The translations under genes were made by a program, and so were the position numbers. A DNA stretch of 64,000 nucleotides from Streptomyces sp. AC1-42W. GTDB lineage: Bacteria > Actinomycetota > Actinomycetes > Streptomycetales > Streptomycetaceae. This document shows, one piece after another, positions 52,895-64,000 of this stretch. Location of the stretch: assembly GCF_003248355.1 (NCBI RefSeq), contig NZ_QKWY01000001.1, forward strand, positions 1,198,001-1,262,000. Direction: 5' to 3'. Under the pieces are notes generated by a model, which worked only from the letters and a program-made list of their open reading frames with translations, did not search any database and was not told where the DNA came from. Positions within the stretch are counted from its first letter, which is position 1. Each line of letters starts with the position of its first letter.

Positions 52895-55096
52895 ATGACC
52901 AATCCTGCCCCACGGGGCAGGCGCAACACCCACAGGAAGAAGCAGACCCGCCGGCGCAGACTTCCCATGCGCTACATGCTGCCGCTGCTGTTCCTCGTTG
53001 CCCTGCTCGCCATGCTGATGCTGCGTGGCTATGTGCACAGCGAAATCCTCGCCGACCACCGCGTCCGCCCGCCGGTCGCGACCGACCGGGTGCCCGAGCA
53101 GGTCCTGGAGGGCGGGCCGGTCATCGACGCCCGCAGCACCACCGAGGCCGCGAAGAGCCTGCGCATCCCGAACCACCGGATCGTGCTGACCTTCGACGAC
53201 GGGCCGGACCCGGAGTGGACGCCCAAGGTGCTGGACGAGCTGAAGAAGTACGACGCGCACGGCGTCTTCTTCGTCACCGGCACCATGGCCTCGCGCTATC
53301 CGGACCTGGTGCGGCGCATGGTCGACGAGGGGCACGAAGTCGGGCTGCACACCTTCAACCACCCCGACCTGTCGTACCAGTCACCCGGCCGCATCGACTG
53401 GGAGCTGTCCCAGAACCAGCTGGTGCTCGCCGGAGCGGCCGGCATCCGCACCTCGCTGTTCCGGCCGCCCTACTCCTCCTTCGCCGACGCCATGGACAAC
53501 GCGTCCTGGCCGGTCACCCAGTACATCGGCAGCCGCGGCTACCTCACCGTCGTCAACAACACCGACAGCGAGGACTGGAAGCGGCCCGGCGTCGACGCGA
53601 TCATCGAGCGGGCCACGCCCAAGCACGGCAAGGGCGCCATCATCCTCATGCACGACTCCGGGGGCGACCGGTCGCAGACCGTCACCGCCCTGGGGAAGTT
53701 CCTGCCGCAGATGCAGGAGCGGGGCTACGAGTTCACCAACCTCACCGACGCGCTCGGCGCCCCCAGCGCGCACACCCGGGTGACCGGTTTCGATCTGTGG
53801 AAGGGCAAGGCGTTCGTCTACGCCGTGGGCGTCTCGGAGCACCTCACCGATGTGATGGTCGCCGGGCTCGCCGTCATCGGCGTGCTGGTCTTCGCCCGCT
53901 TCGGGCTGATGCTGGTGCTCTCCTTCGTCCACGCCCGCCGGGTCCGCAGACGCGGCTTCGAGTGGGGCGAGCCCGTCACCCGTACGGTGACCGTCCTGGT
54001 GCCCGCGTACAACGAGAAAAAGTGCATCGCGAACACGGTGCGCTCGCTGCTGGCAAGCGACTATCCGGTCGAAGTCATCGTGATCGACGACGGCTCCACG
54101 GACGGCACCGCGGACATCGTCCAGCGGATGCGGCTGCCCAACGTCCGGGTGGTGCGCCAGCGCAACGCGGGCAAGCCCGCCGCCCTGAACAACGGCATCG
54201 CGCACGCCCGCAACGACATCATCGTGATGATGGACGGCGACACGGTCTTCGAGCCGTCCACCGTCCGCGAGCTGGTCCAGCCCTTCGGCGACCCCCGCGT
54301 CGGGGCCGTCGCCGGCAACGCCAAGGTCGGCAACCGCGACTCGCTCATCGGTGCCTGGCAGCACATCGAGTACGTGATGGGCTTCAACCTCGACCGCCGC
54401 ATGTACGACGTGCTGCGCTGCATGCCCACCATCCCCGGCGCGGTCGGGGCGTTCCGGCGCGAGGCGCTGGAGCGGGTCGGCGGCATCAGCGAGGACACCC
54501 TCGCCGAGGACACCGACGTCACGATGGCCCTGCACCGGGACGGCTGGCGCGTCGTCTACGCGGAGAACGCCCGCGCCTGGACCGAGGCGCCGGAGACCGT
54601 CCAGCAGCTCTGGTCCCAGCGCTACCGCTGGTCGTACGGCACGATGCAGGCCATCTGGAAGCACCGCCGCGCGGTCATCGAGCGCGGGCCCTCGGGCCGG
54701 TTCGGGCGCGTCGGGCTGCCGTTCGTCTCGCTGTTCATGGTCGTCGCCCCGCTGCTCGCCCCGCTCATCGACGTCTTCCTGCTGTACGGGCTCGTCTTCG
54801 GGCCCACCGAGAAGACCGTCGTCGCCTGGCTCGGCGTCCTCGCGGTCCAGGCCGTGTGCGCCGCGTACGCCTTCCGGCTCGACCGGGAACGCATGACGCA
54901 TCTGCTCTCGCTGCCCCTCCAGCAGGTCCTGTACCGGCAGCTCATGTACGTCGTCCTGCTCCAGTCCTGGATCACCGCGCTCACCGGCGGCCGGCTGCGC
55001 TGGCAGAAGCTGCGCCGCACCGGGGTCGTCGTCGAGGCGCCCGGCGCGACACAGGCCCAGCGCGGACCCGCCCACGACCGGAGGCCCGTCGCATGA
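52895..55096 (+). CDS. Bifunctional polysaccharide deacetylase and GT2 synthase (IcaB/PgaB plus PgaC-like fusion)
   Basis: 733 residues. An N-terminal membrane helix (YMLPLLFLVALLAMLML) leads to an outside NodB deacetylase domain (residues about 100-290: TFDDGPDP, HTFNHPDL, RPPYSSF). A second helix near residue 320 returns the chain inside. The cellulose/PNAG synthase-type GT2 follows (VLVPAYNEKK, DDGSTDGT, MDGDTVF, EDTDV and the QRYRW product motif), and then several helices. Synthesis and deacetylation of an exported beta-linked amino-sugar polymer in one protein is the likely role. It is coupled to an acyltransferase by ATGA. Confidence 0.9.
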   Translation: MTNPAPRGRRNTHRKKQTRRRRLPMRYMLPLLFLVALLAMLMLRGYVHSEILADHRVRPPVATDRVPEQVLEGGPVIDARSTTEAAKSLRIPNHRIVLTFDDGPDPEWTPKVLDELKKYDAHGVFFVTGTMASRYPDLVRRMVDEGHEVGLHTFNHPDLSYQSPGRIDWELSQNQLVLAGAAGIRTSLFRPPYSSFADAMDNASWPVTQYIGSRGYLTVVNNTDSEDWKRPGVDAIIERATPKHGKGAIILMHDSGGDRSQTVTALGKFLPQMQERGYEFTNLTDALGAPSAHTRVTGFDLWKGKAFVYAVGVSEHLTDVMVAGLAVIGVLVFARFGLMLVLSFVHARRVRRRGFEWGEPVTRTVTVLVPAYNEKKCIANTVRSLLASDYPVEVIVIDDGSTDGTADIVQRMRLPNVRVVRQRNAGKPAALNNGIAHARNDIIVMMDGDTVFEPSTVRELVQPFGDPRVGAVAGNAKVGNRDSLIGAWQHIEYVMGFNLDRRMYDVLRCMPTIPGAVGAFRREALERVGGISEDTLAEDTDVTMALHRDGWRVVYAENARAWTEAPETVQQLWSQRYRWSYGTMQAIWKHRRAVIERGPSGRFGRVGLPFVSLFMVVAPLLAPLIDVFLLYGLVFGPTEKTVVAWLGVLAVQAVCAAYAFRLDRERMTHLLSLPLQQVLYRQLMYVVLLQSWITALTGGRLRWQKLRRTGVVVEAPGATQAQRGPAHDRRPVA

Positions 55097-56379
55097 CGCA
55101 CACACAGCGGCCGTACGGAGAGCCGCACGGGAACGAGCGGACGATGGCGCTGCGCGCGGTACGCCCCGCCCCCGCCCCCGAGCCCGCCATGGTCACCGAG
55201 CCCGCCGCCGTCACCGCGCCCGCCCCCGCCGAACCCGCCCCGGCCCCCGCGCCCGCCGGGTCCGGCCGGGACCGCTATCTCGACCTGCTGCGCGCCGTCG
55301 CCCTGGTCCGGGTGGTGATCTTCCACCTCTTCGGCTGGGCCTGGCTGACCGTGATCTTCCCGTCCATGGGCGTCATGTTCGCGCTGGCCGGATCGCTGAT
55401 GGCGCGCTCGCTGGCCCGGCCCGCGTGGAGCGTCATCCGCTCCCGCGTCCGCAGGCTGCTGCCGCCGATGTGGGCGTTCGCCGCCGTCGTCGTGCCCATG
55501 GTCTTCCTGCTCGGCTGGAAACCGGTGCGCGAGGAGGGCATCTGGTGGTTCCTCAAGCTGGGCTGCTACCTCCTCCCGATCGGCACCCCGCCCTTCCCCT
55601 GGGAGAACGGCTCCGAGGGCGGCTGGCTGGAGACCTCCTGGGCCGAGCAGGCCATAGGGCCGCTCTGGTACATCCGCGCCTATCTGTGGTTCGTCCTGGC
55701 CTCCCCGCTGCTGCTCAAGGCGTTCCGGAAGGTGCCCTGGGTGACCCTGCTCGCCCCGATCGGCCTCACCGCCGTCATCGGCACCGGGCTCGTCACCGTG
55801 CCCGGTTCGGCCGGGGAGGGCCTGGTCGACTTCGCGGTGTTCGGCTCCTGCTGGATTCTCGGCTTCGCGCACCACGACGGGCTGCTGAAGACCGTTCCGC
55901 GCTACCTCGCGGTCTCGCTGGCCGCGATGCTCATGGCCTTCGCCCTGTGGTGGGGCGCGCACCACCTCACCGAGGAGGGCTGGAACCTCGACGAGATCCC
56001 GCTCGCCCAGGCCACCTGGTCGCTCGGCTTCTGCATGATTCTGCTCCAGTACGCGCCCTCCTGGCGGACGCTGCCGCCCCGGCTGGCGGGCTGGGACACC
56101 CTGATCACCCTCGCCAACAACCGGGCGGTGACCATCTACCTCTGGCACAACATGCTGCTGATGGCCACCTTCCCGATCATCGACCTGCTCTGGGACGTGC
56201 CCTGGGTCGGCGACCACCTCGGCACCTACATCGAGCGGGCCGACAACGCCCTGGCGCTGATCGTCGTCTGGCCGCTGATCGGGCTGATGATCCTCGCCGT
56301 CGGCTGGGTCGAGGACCTGGCCGCCAAGCGGCGCCCCAGGCTCTGGCCCAACGGCACCACCCGCGCCGCCCGGACCTGA
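55093..56379 (+). CDS. Membrane acyltransferase (acyltransferase-3 family)
   Basis: 428 residues. A Pro/Ala-rich cytoplasmic N-terminus of about 55 residues precedes DRYLDLLRAVALVRVVIFHLFGW, the acyltransferase-3 N-terminal helix with the catalytic-type His. About ten membrane helices follow, with GPLWYIRAYLWF and a late YLWHNMLL, both usual in the family. It probably acylates (for example O-acetylates or succinylates) the polymer made by the coupled synthase, as IcaC-type proteins do. ATG 55093 overlaps the synthase stop. Confidence 0.88.
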   Translation: MTHTQRPYGEPHGNERTMALRAVRPAPAPEPAMVTEPAAVTAPAPAEPAPAPAPAGSGRDRYLDLLRAVALVRVVIFHLFGWAWLTVIFPSMGVMFALAGSLMARSLARPAWSVIRSRVRRLLPPMWAFAAVVVPMVFLLGWKPVREEGIWWFLKLGCYLLPIGTPPFPWENGSEGGWLETSWAEQAIGPLWYIRAYLWFVLASPLLLKAFRKVPWVTLLAPIGLTAVIGTGLVTVPGSAGEGLVDFAVFGSCWILGFAHHDGLLKTVPRYLAVSLAAMLMAFALWWGAHHLTEEGWNLDEIPLAQATWSLGFCMILLQYAPSWRTLPPRLAGWDTLITLANNRAVTIYLWHNMLLMATFPIIDLLWDVPWVGDHLGTYIERADNALALIVVWPLIGLMILAVGWVEDLAAKRRPRLWPNGTTRAART

Positions 56380-56512
56380 CCGCCCCGCTCACCGGGCCGC
56401 CCCCGGCCCGGTGAGCGCCAGGTTGCTTCGAGGTCACCTTGAGCGGCACGGCACCGAAACGTGCGCTGCTCAGGGTCCGGACAACACCCCCGAGCATCCC
56501 TGGAGGCGCGCC

Positions 56513-57844
56513 ATGGCAGGCCGTTGGATCGAGCACTGGGACCCGGAGGACGAGACCTTCTGGCGCGAGACCGGTGAGCGCACGGCCCACCGCAACCTCT
56601 GGTTCTCCGTCCTGTCCGAGCACATCGGCTTCTCCGTGTGGACCCTGTGGTCGGTGATGGTGCTGTTCATGGGACCCGAGTACGGGATCGACCCGGCCGG
56701 GAAGTTCTTCCTCATCTCCACCGCCACCCTCGTCGGCGCCCTGGCCCGGGTCCCGTACACCTTCGCCGTGGCCCGGTTCGGCGGCCGGAACTGGACGGTG
56801 TTCAGCACGCTCACCCTGCTGGTGCCGGTGGGCGCCGCCCTCCTCGTGATGGAGCCCGGCACCTCGTACGGGACCTTCCTCGCCGTCTCCGCGCTGACCG
56901 GCGTCGGCGGCGGGAACTTCGCCTCCTCGATGACCAACATCAACGCCTTCTTCCCGCTCCGCAGGAAGGGCTGGGCGCTCGGGCTCAACGCGGGCGGCGG
57001 CAACATCGGCGTCCCCGTGGTGCAGCTGGCCGGGCTCCTGGTCATCGGGACGGCCGGCGCCGCGCACCCCAGGATCGTGCTCGCCGCGTACCTGCCGCTG
57101 ATCCTGCTGGCCGCCGGATGCGCCGCGCGCCACATGGACAACCTGGCGCCCGTACGCAACGACACCGGCGCCGCCGAGGAGGCCGCGCGCGACCCGCACA
57201 CCTGGATCATGGCCGTCCTCTACACCGGCACCTTCGGCTCCTTCATCGGCTACAGCTTCGCCTTCGGACTCGTCCTCCAGACCCAGTTCGGCCGCACCCC
57301 GCTCCAGGCCGCCTCGCTCACCTTCATCGGCCCGCTGCTCGGCTCCCTGATCCGCCCCCTCGGCGGATGGCTCGCCGACCGGTACGGCGGGGCCCGCATC
57401 ACCCTCGCCGACTTCGCCGCCATGGCCGCCGCGACCGGCGTCGTCGTATACGCCTCCCGGACCGGCTCGCTCCCCCTGTTCCTCACCGGCTTCACCGCCC
57501 TGTTCGCCCTGTCCGGGCTCGGCAACGGCTCGACGTACAAGATGATTCCGGGGATCTTCCACGCACGGGCCGTCGCCCGCGGGCTGCGCGGCGAGGCGGC
57601 GGCGGCCCACGGGCGGCGGCTGTCCGGCGCGGCCATGGGGCTGATCGGCGCGGTGGGCGCGCTCGGCGGACTCGCCGTCAACCTGGCGTTCCGGCAGTCC
57701 TTCGGCACCTCGGGCACGGGCACCGCCGCCTTCTGGTCCTTCCTCGCCTTCTACGCGGTGTGCTCCGCCCTCACCTGGGCGGTATACCTTCGTCGTGCCG
57801 CGCCCGTACCGGCGAAGCCGCAACTCGGCTACGCCGAGGTGTGA
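56513..57844 (+). CDS. narK: Nitrate/nitrite transporter, NarK-type MFS
   Basis: 443 residues with 12 membrane segments. The nitrate signature motifs are present: GGGNFASSMTNINAFFP near residue 143 and GLGNGSTYKMIP near residue 340. ATG 56513 has GGAGG 7 nt upstream. The regulator gene nnaR begins 118 bp downstream. This pair matches SCO2959/SCO2958 in S. coelicolor as I remember it. The single copy may serve uptake for assimilation or nitrite extrusion; sequence alone does not decide. Confidence 0.9.
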   Translation: MAGRWIEHWDPEDETFWRETGERTAHRNLWFSVLSEHIGFSVWTLWSVMVLFMGPEYGIDPAGKFFLISTATLVGALARVPYTFAVARFGGRNWTVFSTLTLLVPVGAALLVMEPGTSYGTFLAVSALTGVGGGNFASSMTNINAFFPLRRKGWALGLNAGGGNIGVPVVQLAGLLVIGTAGAAHPRIVLAAYLPLILLAAGCAARHMDNLAPVRNDTGAAEEAARDPHTWIMAVLYTGTFGSFIGYSFAFGLVLQTQFGRTPLQAASLTFIGPLLGSLIRPLGGWLADRYGGARITLADFAAMAAATGVVVYASRTGSLPLFLTGFTALFALSGLGNGSTYKMIPGIFHARAVARGLRGEAAAAHGRRLSGAAMGLIGAVGALGGLAVNLAFRQSFGTSGTGTAAFWSFLAFYAVCSALTWAVYLRRAAPVPAKPQLGYAEV

Positions 57845-57962
57845 GCATGCACGGGCCGCCCCGCGACGTAACGAGCGGGAAATACGGCTGAACCGGGCCT
57901 GTCACGCGGCGTTGGCAGGCTCGGTCCTCCGCAGCAACGAGCACCAGCGGGACGAGAGCCGG

Positions 57963-59123
57963 GTGGACCCCATGCACGACGACGCACAGCACGAGCCCCT
58001 CGCGGGCTTCACGGTCGGTGTCACCGCCGCACGCCGGGCGGAGGAGCTGGGCACACTGCTGCGGCGCCGGGGCGCCACCGTGGTGCACGCCCCCGCCCTG
58101 CGGATCGTGCCGCTCGCCGACGACGGCGAACTGCTCGCCGCCACCGAGCGGCTGATCGCCGAGACGCCCGACGTGGTCGTCGCCACCACCGCGATCGGCT
58201 TCCGGGGCTGGATCGAGGCGGCCGACGGCTGGGGCATCGGCGACCGGCTCCTGGCCACCCTGGGCACGGCCGAACTCCTGGCCCGCGGGCCCAAGGTGAA
58301 GGGCGCCGTCCGCGCCGCCGGACTCACCGAGACGTGGTCCCCGGCCTCCGAATCCATGGCCGAGGTCCAGGAACGGCTGCTGGACCGGGGCGTACGCGGC
58401 CGGCGCGTCGCGCTCCAGCTGCACGGCGAACCCCTCCCCGGCTTCGTCGAGTCGCTGACGGAGGCCGGCGCCGAGGTGATCGGCGTGCCCGTCTACCGCT
58501 GGATGCCGCCGGAGGACCTCGCGCCCCTCGACCGGCTCATCGACCTGACCGCCGCCCGCGCCCTGGACGCGCTCACCTTCACCAGCGCCCCCGCCGCGGT
58601 CTCGCTGCTCGGCCGCGCCCGGGATCGCGGGCTGCTGGAGGACGTCGTCACGGCACTGCGCGGCGACGTGGTGCCCGCCTGCGTCGGACCGGTCACCGCC
58701 GTGCCGCTGCGCGCCCGGGGCATCGACACCGTGCAGCCGGAGCGCTTCCGGCTCGGCCCGCTCGTCCAGCTCCTCTGCCGCGAACTGCCCGCCCGCGCCC
58801 GGACGCTGCCCGTCTCCGGACACCGCGTCGAGATCCGGGGCCACGCCGTCCTGGTCGACGACGAACTGCGGACGGTGCCGCCGGCCGGGATGGCCCTGCT
58901 GCACACGTTGGCCCGGCGGCCCGGCTGGGTGGTCTCGCGCGCCGACCTGCTGGGCGCCCTGCCCGGCAGCGGCACCGACGAGCACGCGGTCGAGACGGCC
59001 ATGGCCCGGCTGCGCACCGCGCTCGGCGCGCCCCGGCTCATCCAGACCGTCGTCAAGCGCGGCTACCGGCTGGCGCTCGACCCGGAACCGGACACCGGCG
59101 ACACCGCAGGCACCGGCGCCTGA
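57963..59123 (+). CDS. nnaR: Nitrate assimilation regulator NnaR: HemD-like domain plus winged helix
   Basis: 386 residues from GTG 57963, preceded by GAGAG at proper spacing (ATG 57972 is an alternative). Residues about 10-270 resemble uroporphyrinogen-III synthase (GFTVGVTAARRAEEL, ALTFTSAPAAVSLLGRA). Residues about 285-375 are an OmpR-type winged helix (RTVPPAGMALLHTLARRPGWVVSRADLL, VETAMARLRTALG, VVKRGYRL). This fusion is the NnaR architecture, a co-activator with GlnR of nitrate and nitrite genes in Streptomyces. Its place behind narK supports that. Enzymatic HemD activity is doubtful. Confidence 0.88.
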   Translation: MDPMHDDAQHEPLAGFTVGVTAARRAEELGTLLRRRGATVVHAPALRIVPLADDGELLAATERLIAETPDVVVATTAIGFRGWIEAADGWGIGDRLLATLGTAELLARGPKVKGAVRAAGLTETWSPASESMAEVQERLLDRGVRGRRVALQLHGEPLPGFVESLTEAGAEVIGVPVYRWMPPEDLAPLDRLIDLTAARALDALTFTSAPAAVSLLGRARDRGLLEDVVTALRGDVVPACVGPVTAVPLRARGIDTVQPERFRLGPLVQLLCRELPARARTLPVSGHRVEIRGHAVLVDDELRTVPPAGMALLHTLARRPGWVVSRADLLGALPGSGTDEHAVETAMARLRTALGAPRLIQTVVKRGYRLALDPEPDTGDTAGTGA

Positions 59124-59312
59124 CCGGCCGGGCGCGCGCCGCCCGTCCCCGTGCGCCGGCGCGCACCGGCGTACGGAACGGCCGGCAGGAGCCCCAGCGC
59201 GGCGGTGCACAGGACCGCGCGCACCGCGTTCCACCCGTTCCAGGCGTCCTCGAACCGGTCCCGCACCGCCGCCGGATCGGCGAGGCGCGCCGGGCCGGAT
59301 AGCGTGCCGGAC

Positions 59313-59885
59313 ATGACCGACGCAATCCGTCCGCTCGGCGCGGGGGTACGGCTGCGCCCCGCCGCGGCCGCCGACGCCGCCTCCTTCGCCGAGGCGCTGA
59401 CCCGCAGCCGTGCGTACATGAAGCCCTGGGAGCCCGTGCGGCCCGAGTCCTACTACACCGAGGAGGGCCAGCGCGAACGGCTGGCCGCGCTGCTCGCGGA
59501 CCGGGAGGCGGGGCGGGTGATGCCCTGGGTGCTGGGCGACGCCGACGACCGGGTGGTGGGCGCCGTCAACCTCAACGGGATCGTGCTGGGCGCGTTCCGC
59601 AGCGCCATTCTGGGCTACTGGGTGGACGTGACGTACGCGGGCCGGGGCCTGGCCACGGCGGCGGTGCGCACGGCCTGCGAGCTGGCCCGGGACGAGCTGC
59701 GGCTGCACCGGGTCGAGGCGGGCACGGTGCTCGACAACGCCGCGTCCCAGCGGGTGCTCGCCAAGTGCGGGTTCGAGGAGTTCGGCCTGGCGCCGCGCTA
59801 TCTGCACATCGACGGCGCGTGGCGCGACCACCGCCTCTTCCAGCGCATCCTGCACGACGGCCCGGTGACCGGCGCCGAGGACTGA
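59313..59885 (+). CDS. GNAT N-acetyltransferase (RimJ/RimL type)
   Basis: 190 residues. GVRLRPAAAADAASFAEAL at the start, LGYWVDVTYAGRGLATAAVRTACELA (acetyl-CoA loop) and HRVEAGTVLDNAASQRVLAKCGFEEFG are the ribosomal-protein alanine acetyltransferase pattern. ATG 59313 is the conserved start. Convergent with another GNAT gene, with 4 bp between stops. The substrate is probably a protein N-terminus or small amine. Confidence 0.88.
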   Translation: MTDAIRPLGAGVRLRPAAAADAASFAEALTRSRAYMKPWEPVRPESYYTEEGQRERLAALLADREAGRVMPWVLGDADDRVVGAVNLNGIVLGAFRSAILGYWVDVTYAGRGLATAAVRTACELARDELRLHRVEAGTVLDNAASQRVLAKCGFEEFGLAPRYLHIDGAWRDHRLFQRILHDGPVTGAED

Positions 59886-59889
59886 GCCG

Positions 59890-60429
59890 TCACGCGGTGC
59901 GGGTGTGCCGGTGGCCCTCGCGCGGCCACAGCACGGACGGGGGCAGCGCCTCGGCCAGGGCGTAGCCGGTCTTCTCCGCGACCCGGCACGAGGCCGCGTT
60001 GTCCACCCGGTGCAGGAGTTCCAGGCGTACGAGGCCGGCCCCGGCGAACCTTCCGAACGCCCAGCCGGTCAGCGCCTCCAGGGCGCGCGGCGCGATGCCC
60101 CGGCCCCGCGCGGACGCCACGGTCCAGTAGCCCACCTCGCCCACGGGCGCGCCCGGCTCCGCGAAGAAGAGGGCCACATTGCCCACCGGGGCGTCCCCGA
60201 GCGTCCGGTCCAGCACCGCGAAGCTGTGCCGCAGCCCGGCCGCCCGGCCCTCCTCCTGGGCCCGCAGCCAGATTCCGGCCGCCTCCTCGTCCGCCACCGG
60301 TGCCCGCGAACCGGCCTGCACGGCGGGATCGCGGTACGCGTCGAGCAGCGCCTCCAGATCGTCCGGGCACCAGGGCCGGAGCACCAGGGAACCGGCCGGC
60401 GGAGGGCCGTCGCACACATGGGCGTTCAT
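59890..60429 (-). CDS. GNAT N-acetyltransferase
   Basis: 179 residues from ATG 60429. GSLVLRPWCPDDLEALLDAYRDPAV, VGYWTVASARGRGIAPRALEAL (acetyl-CoA loop) and ELLHRVDNAASCRVAEKTGY place it near the neighbouring RimL-type enzyme; the two are diverged paralogues. The longer in-frame extension to 60483 is not needed. The substrate is unknown. Confidence 0.87.
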   Translation of the reverse strand: MNAHVCDGPPPAGSLVLRPWCPDDLEALLDAYRDPAVQAGSRAPVADEEAAGIWLRAQEEGRAAGLRHSFAVLDRTLGDAPVGNVALFFAEPGAPVGEVGYWTVASARGRGIAPRALEALTGWAFGRFAGAGLVRLELLHRVDNAASCRVAEKTGYALAEALPPSVLWPREGHRHTRTA

Positions 60430-60589
60430 CCGCTCATCGTACGAAGAGGGCCGACGCGGACCGGGCCCGCGCGCCACCGTCACGCAATCGATACCCCGGC
60501 ACGCGCCGAAGCGGGTGGGTGCGGGTGCGTCCCGGCCCCCCGTCGCATAGGGTTGACGGCTGCCCAGTGCACGTCAGAAGGGGGCCTCG

Positions 60590-62965
<2,376 letters not shown>

Positions 62966-63048
62966 GGCGCGGGGGCCGCGGCCGGGGCTCCCGGAGTCAA
63001 CCCGCGTTCCGGGAGTCGCTTTTCCGGGTGGTTTGTTAGCCTGGATAT

Positions 63049-63190
63049 CGGCACCGGCCCGATCCAAGCCCCCGGGCCCAACCTTAGTCGCTTCGAGCGA
63101 CCACTTGCCGCGAGGCGAGCATGGCGGGTCGGTGTCGTCAACTGAAGCAGAGGCCCGCGTCACCTTCCGGTGGCGCGGGCCTCTGGCCTT
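63049..63190 (+). ncRNA. Candidate small RNA
   Basis: TAGCCT at 63037-63042 could be a -10 box with start near 63049. About 140 nt later comes a strong terminator: 12-bp perfect stem 63148-63159 with 63174-63185, then GCCTTTCC. The interval has no open frame with family resemblance. It also contains a short hairpin GTCGCTTCGAGCGAC (63088-63102). I remember an S. coelicolor small RNA named after the neighbouring SCO2952 gene, but cannot confirm it is this one. Confidence 0.45.
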
Positions 63191-63350
63191 TCCCGGACCG
63201 GCGCGGGGGTTCCGCAGCCCGCACTCATTCTCGTATGGTGGAAAAGTGTTTCCGCGCTGCGACAGTCATTAACGAATACTCGTCGGTAGGTGCGAATATC
63301 GGAAGGCGTGTCCGATCCGAGAGGTGACGGGCCGCATAGCAATGAAGCTA

Positions 63351-63510
63351 GGGCCGACCGTCATGCGGGGGGTGGGTGAAGGAGCGGGGCTGGGTGCGTG
63401 CGGCTGCAAGGCGGAGGATTGAGGCAACGCGGAGCGTTGTTGATTGACGACAACGCCGCAGACGTGCGTGCCCAGCCCCGCGACGCCGCCCCCCGCATGA
63501 CGGTCGGCCC
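63351..63510. repeat. Dispersed 160-bp hairpin element, copy 2
   Basis: Perfect 22-bp inverted ends at 63351-63372 and 63489-63510, extended inward by GCGGGGCTGGGTGCGTGCG pairing with CGTGCGTGCCCAGCCCCGC with a few mismatches. The core (GCAAGGCGGAGGATTGAG, then GACGACAACGCC) matches copy 1 read from the other strand with few differences, while the ends are unrelated to those of copy 1. It lies in the leader of the malic enzyme gene, 23 bp before its ATG. Confidence 0.85.
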
Positions 63511-63533
63511 CAAGGAAAGCGAAGGACTCGGCC

Positions 63534-64000
63534 ATGGCAACGGCGCCCAGCGTCTCGTACTCGATGACGGTCAGGCTGGAGGTGCCCGCGAGCGGCACCG
63601 CGGTCTCCCAGCTCACCACGGCCGTGGAGTCCTCCGGCGGTTCGGTCACCGGCCTCGACGTGACCGCATCCGGCCACGAGAAGCTGCGGATCGACGTCAC
63701 GATCGCCGCCTCCTCCACCGCGCACGCCGACGAGATCGTCAAAGGGCTGCGCTCCATCGAGGGCGTCGTGCTCGGCAAGGTCTCCGACCGTACGTTCCTC
63801 ATGCACCTCGGCGGCAAGATCGAGATGGCGTCCAAGCACCCCATCCGCAACCGTGACGACCTCTCGATGATCTACACCCCCGGTGTGGCCCGCGTGTGCA
63901 TGGCGATCGCCGAGAACCCCGAGGACGCCCGCCGCCTCACCATCAAGCGCAACTCCGTCGCAGTCGTGACGGACGGCTCCGCCGTGCTGGGCCTCGGCAA
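63534..64000 (+). CDS. NAD-dependent malic enzyme, 5' part (runs off window)
   Basis: 155 codons are visible and the frame is open at the window end. Residues about 10-85 are an ACT-like regulatory domain (SMTVRLEVPASGTAVSQLTTAVESSGG, KLRIDVTIAASS). The malic enzyme N-terminus follows: HLGGKIEMASKHPIRNRDDLSMIYTPGVARVCMAIAENPEDA and TIKRNSVAVVTDGSAVLGLGN. It converts malate to pyruvate with NAD. ATG 63534 has AAGGA 8-13 nt upstream. I recall an NAD-malic enzyme at SCO2951. Confidence 0.93.
   Translation, partial: MATAPSVSYSMTVRLEVPASGTAVSQLTTAVESSGGSVTGLDVTASGHEKLRIDVTIAASSTAHADEIVKGLRSIEGVVLGKVSDRTFLMHLGGKIEMASKHPIRNRDDLSMIYTPGVARVCMAIAENPEDARRLTIKRNSVAVVTDGSAVLGLG

Larger units (their letters stand above)
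62966..63533. other. 568-bp spacer between the HelD-type gene and malic enzyme gene
   Basis: No protein gene is credible here. It holds the candidate small RNA (63049-63190) with its terminator, an AT-rich stretch (about 63225-63300) likely to carry the malic enzyme promoter, and the second hairpin element (63351-63510). Confidence 0.7.

Noticed and set aside
56380..56512. GlnR box upstream of narK
   Set aside because: GTCAC- and GAAAC-like pieces occur but not with the 6-nt spacing of the GlnR motif.
60484..60589. Rifamycin-associated element before the HelD-type gene
   Set aside because: The expected 19-bp inverted motif is not seen in the spacer.

Overview
The window is high-GC DNA with GTG/TTG starts, ATGA and GTGA stop-start overlaps, actinobacterial gene content (NnaR, sortase-anchored surface protein, PknB-type kinases, SmpB/tmRNA) and the gene order I remember from the Streptomyces coelicolor SCO2951-SCO2999 interval. 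I read it as a Streptomyces chromosome core segment. The synteny is recollection; I ran no comparison.

Layout. Bases 1-4687 hold the 3' part of the large NAD-glutamate dehydrogenase. Bases 4766-16567 hold a cell-wall glycopolymer region: a TagGH-type export ABC transporter, its likely TetR regulator, two very large glycosyltransferase/CDP-glycerol phosphotransferase proteins, and a membrane glycosyltransferase, GT2-methyltransferase fusion and SMR-like protein operon. Bases 16878-20576 encode a sugar ABC importer without its own ATPase. Bases 20873-27614 encode an FHA-FtsK/SpoIIIE protein divergent from two Ser/Thr kinases. Then come prfB, a LAETG surface protein, ftsE-ftsX, an S41 protease, smpB and ssrA.

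Bases 34565-52239 are the accessory part. An ASCH protein, a Cro/C1-like regulator and a phosphoribosyltransferase-HAD-alaS cluster lie just after ssrA. The alanyl-tRNA synthetase gene is split by an 11.5-kb Tn3-family transposon (39152-50666) with 48-bp inverted repeats and a GAAGC 5-bp target duplication. Removing it restores an exact 884-codon AlaRS frame. The transposon was itself invaded twice: by an IS701-type element (40126-41627), and, inside tnpA, by a 5.3-kb module (43894-49201). That module encodes a tyrosine recombinase, a small HTH protein, a zinc-ribbon recombinase-like protein and a PIN-like protein on one strand. It is the best candidate for an undescribed system.

After a broken NUDIX gene the core order resumes: a polysaccharide deacetylase/synthase with an acyltransferase, a NarK transporter with regulator NnaR, two acetyltransferases, a HelD-type ATPase, a candidate small RNA, and the 5' end of an NAD-malic enzyme gene. 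Two 160-bp hairpin elements (32053-32213 and 63351-63510) share a core but have unrelated, perfectly self-complementary 22-bp ends. Each sits directly upstream of a start codon.
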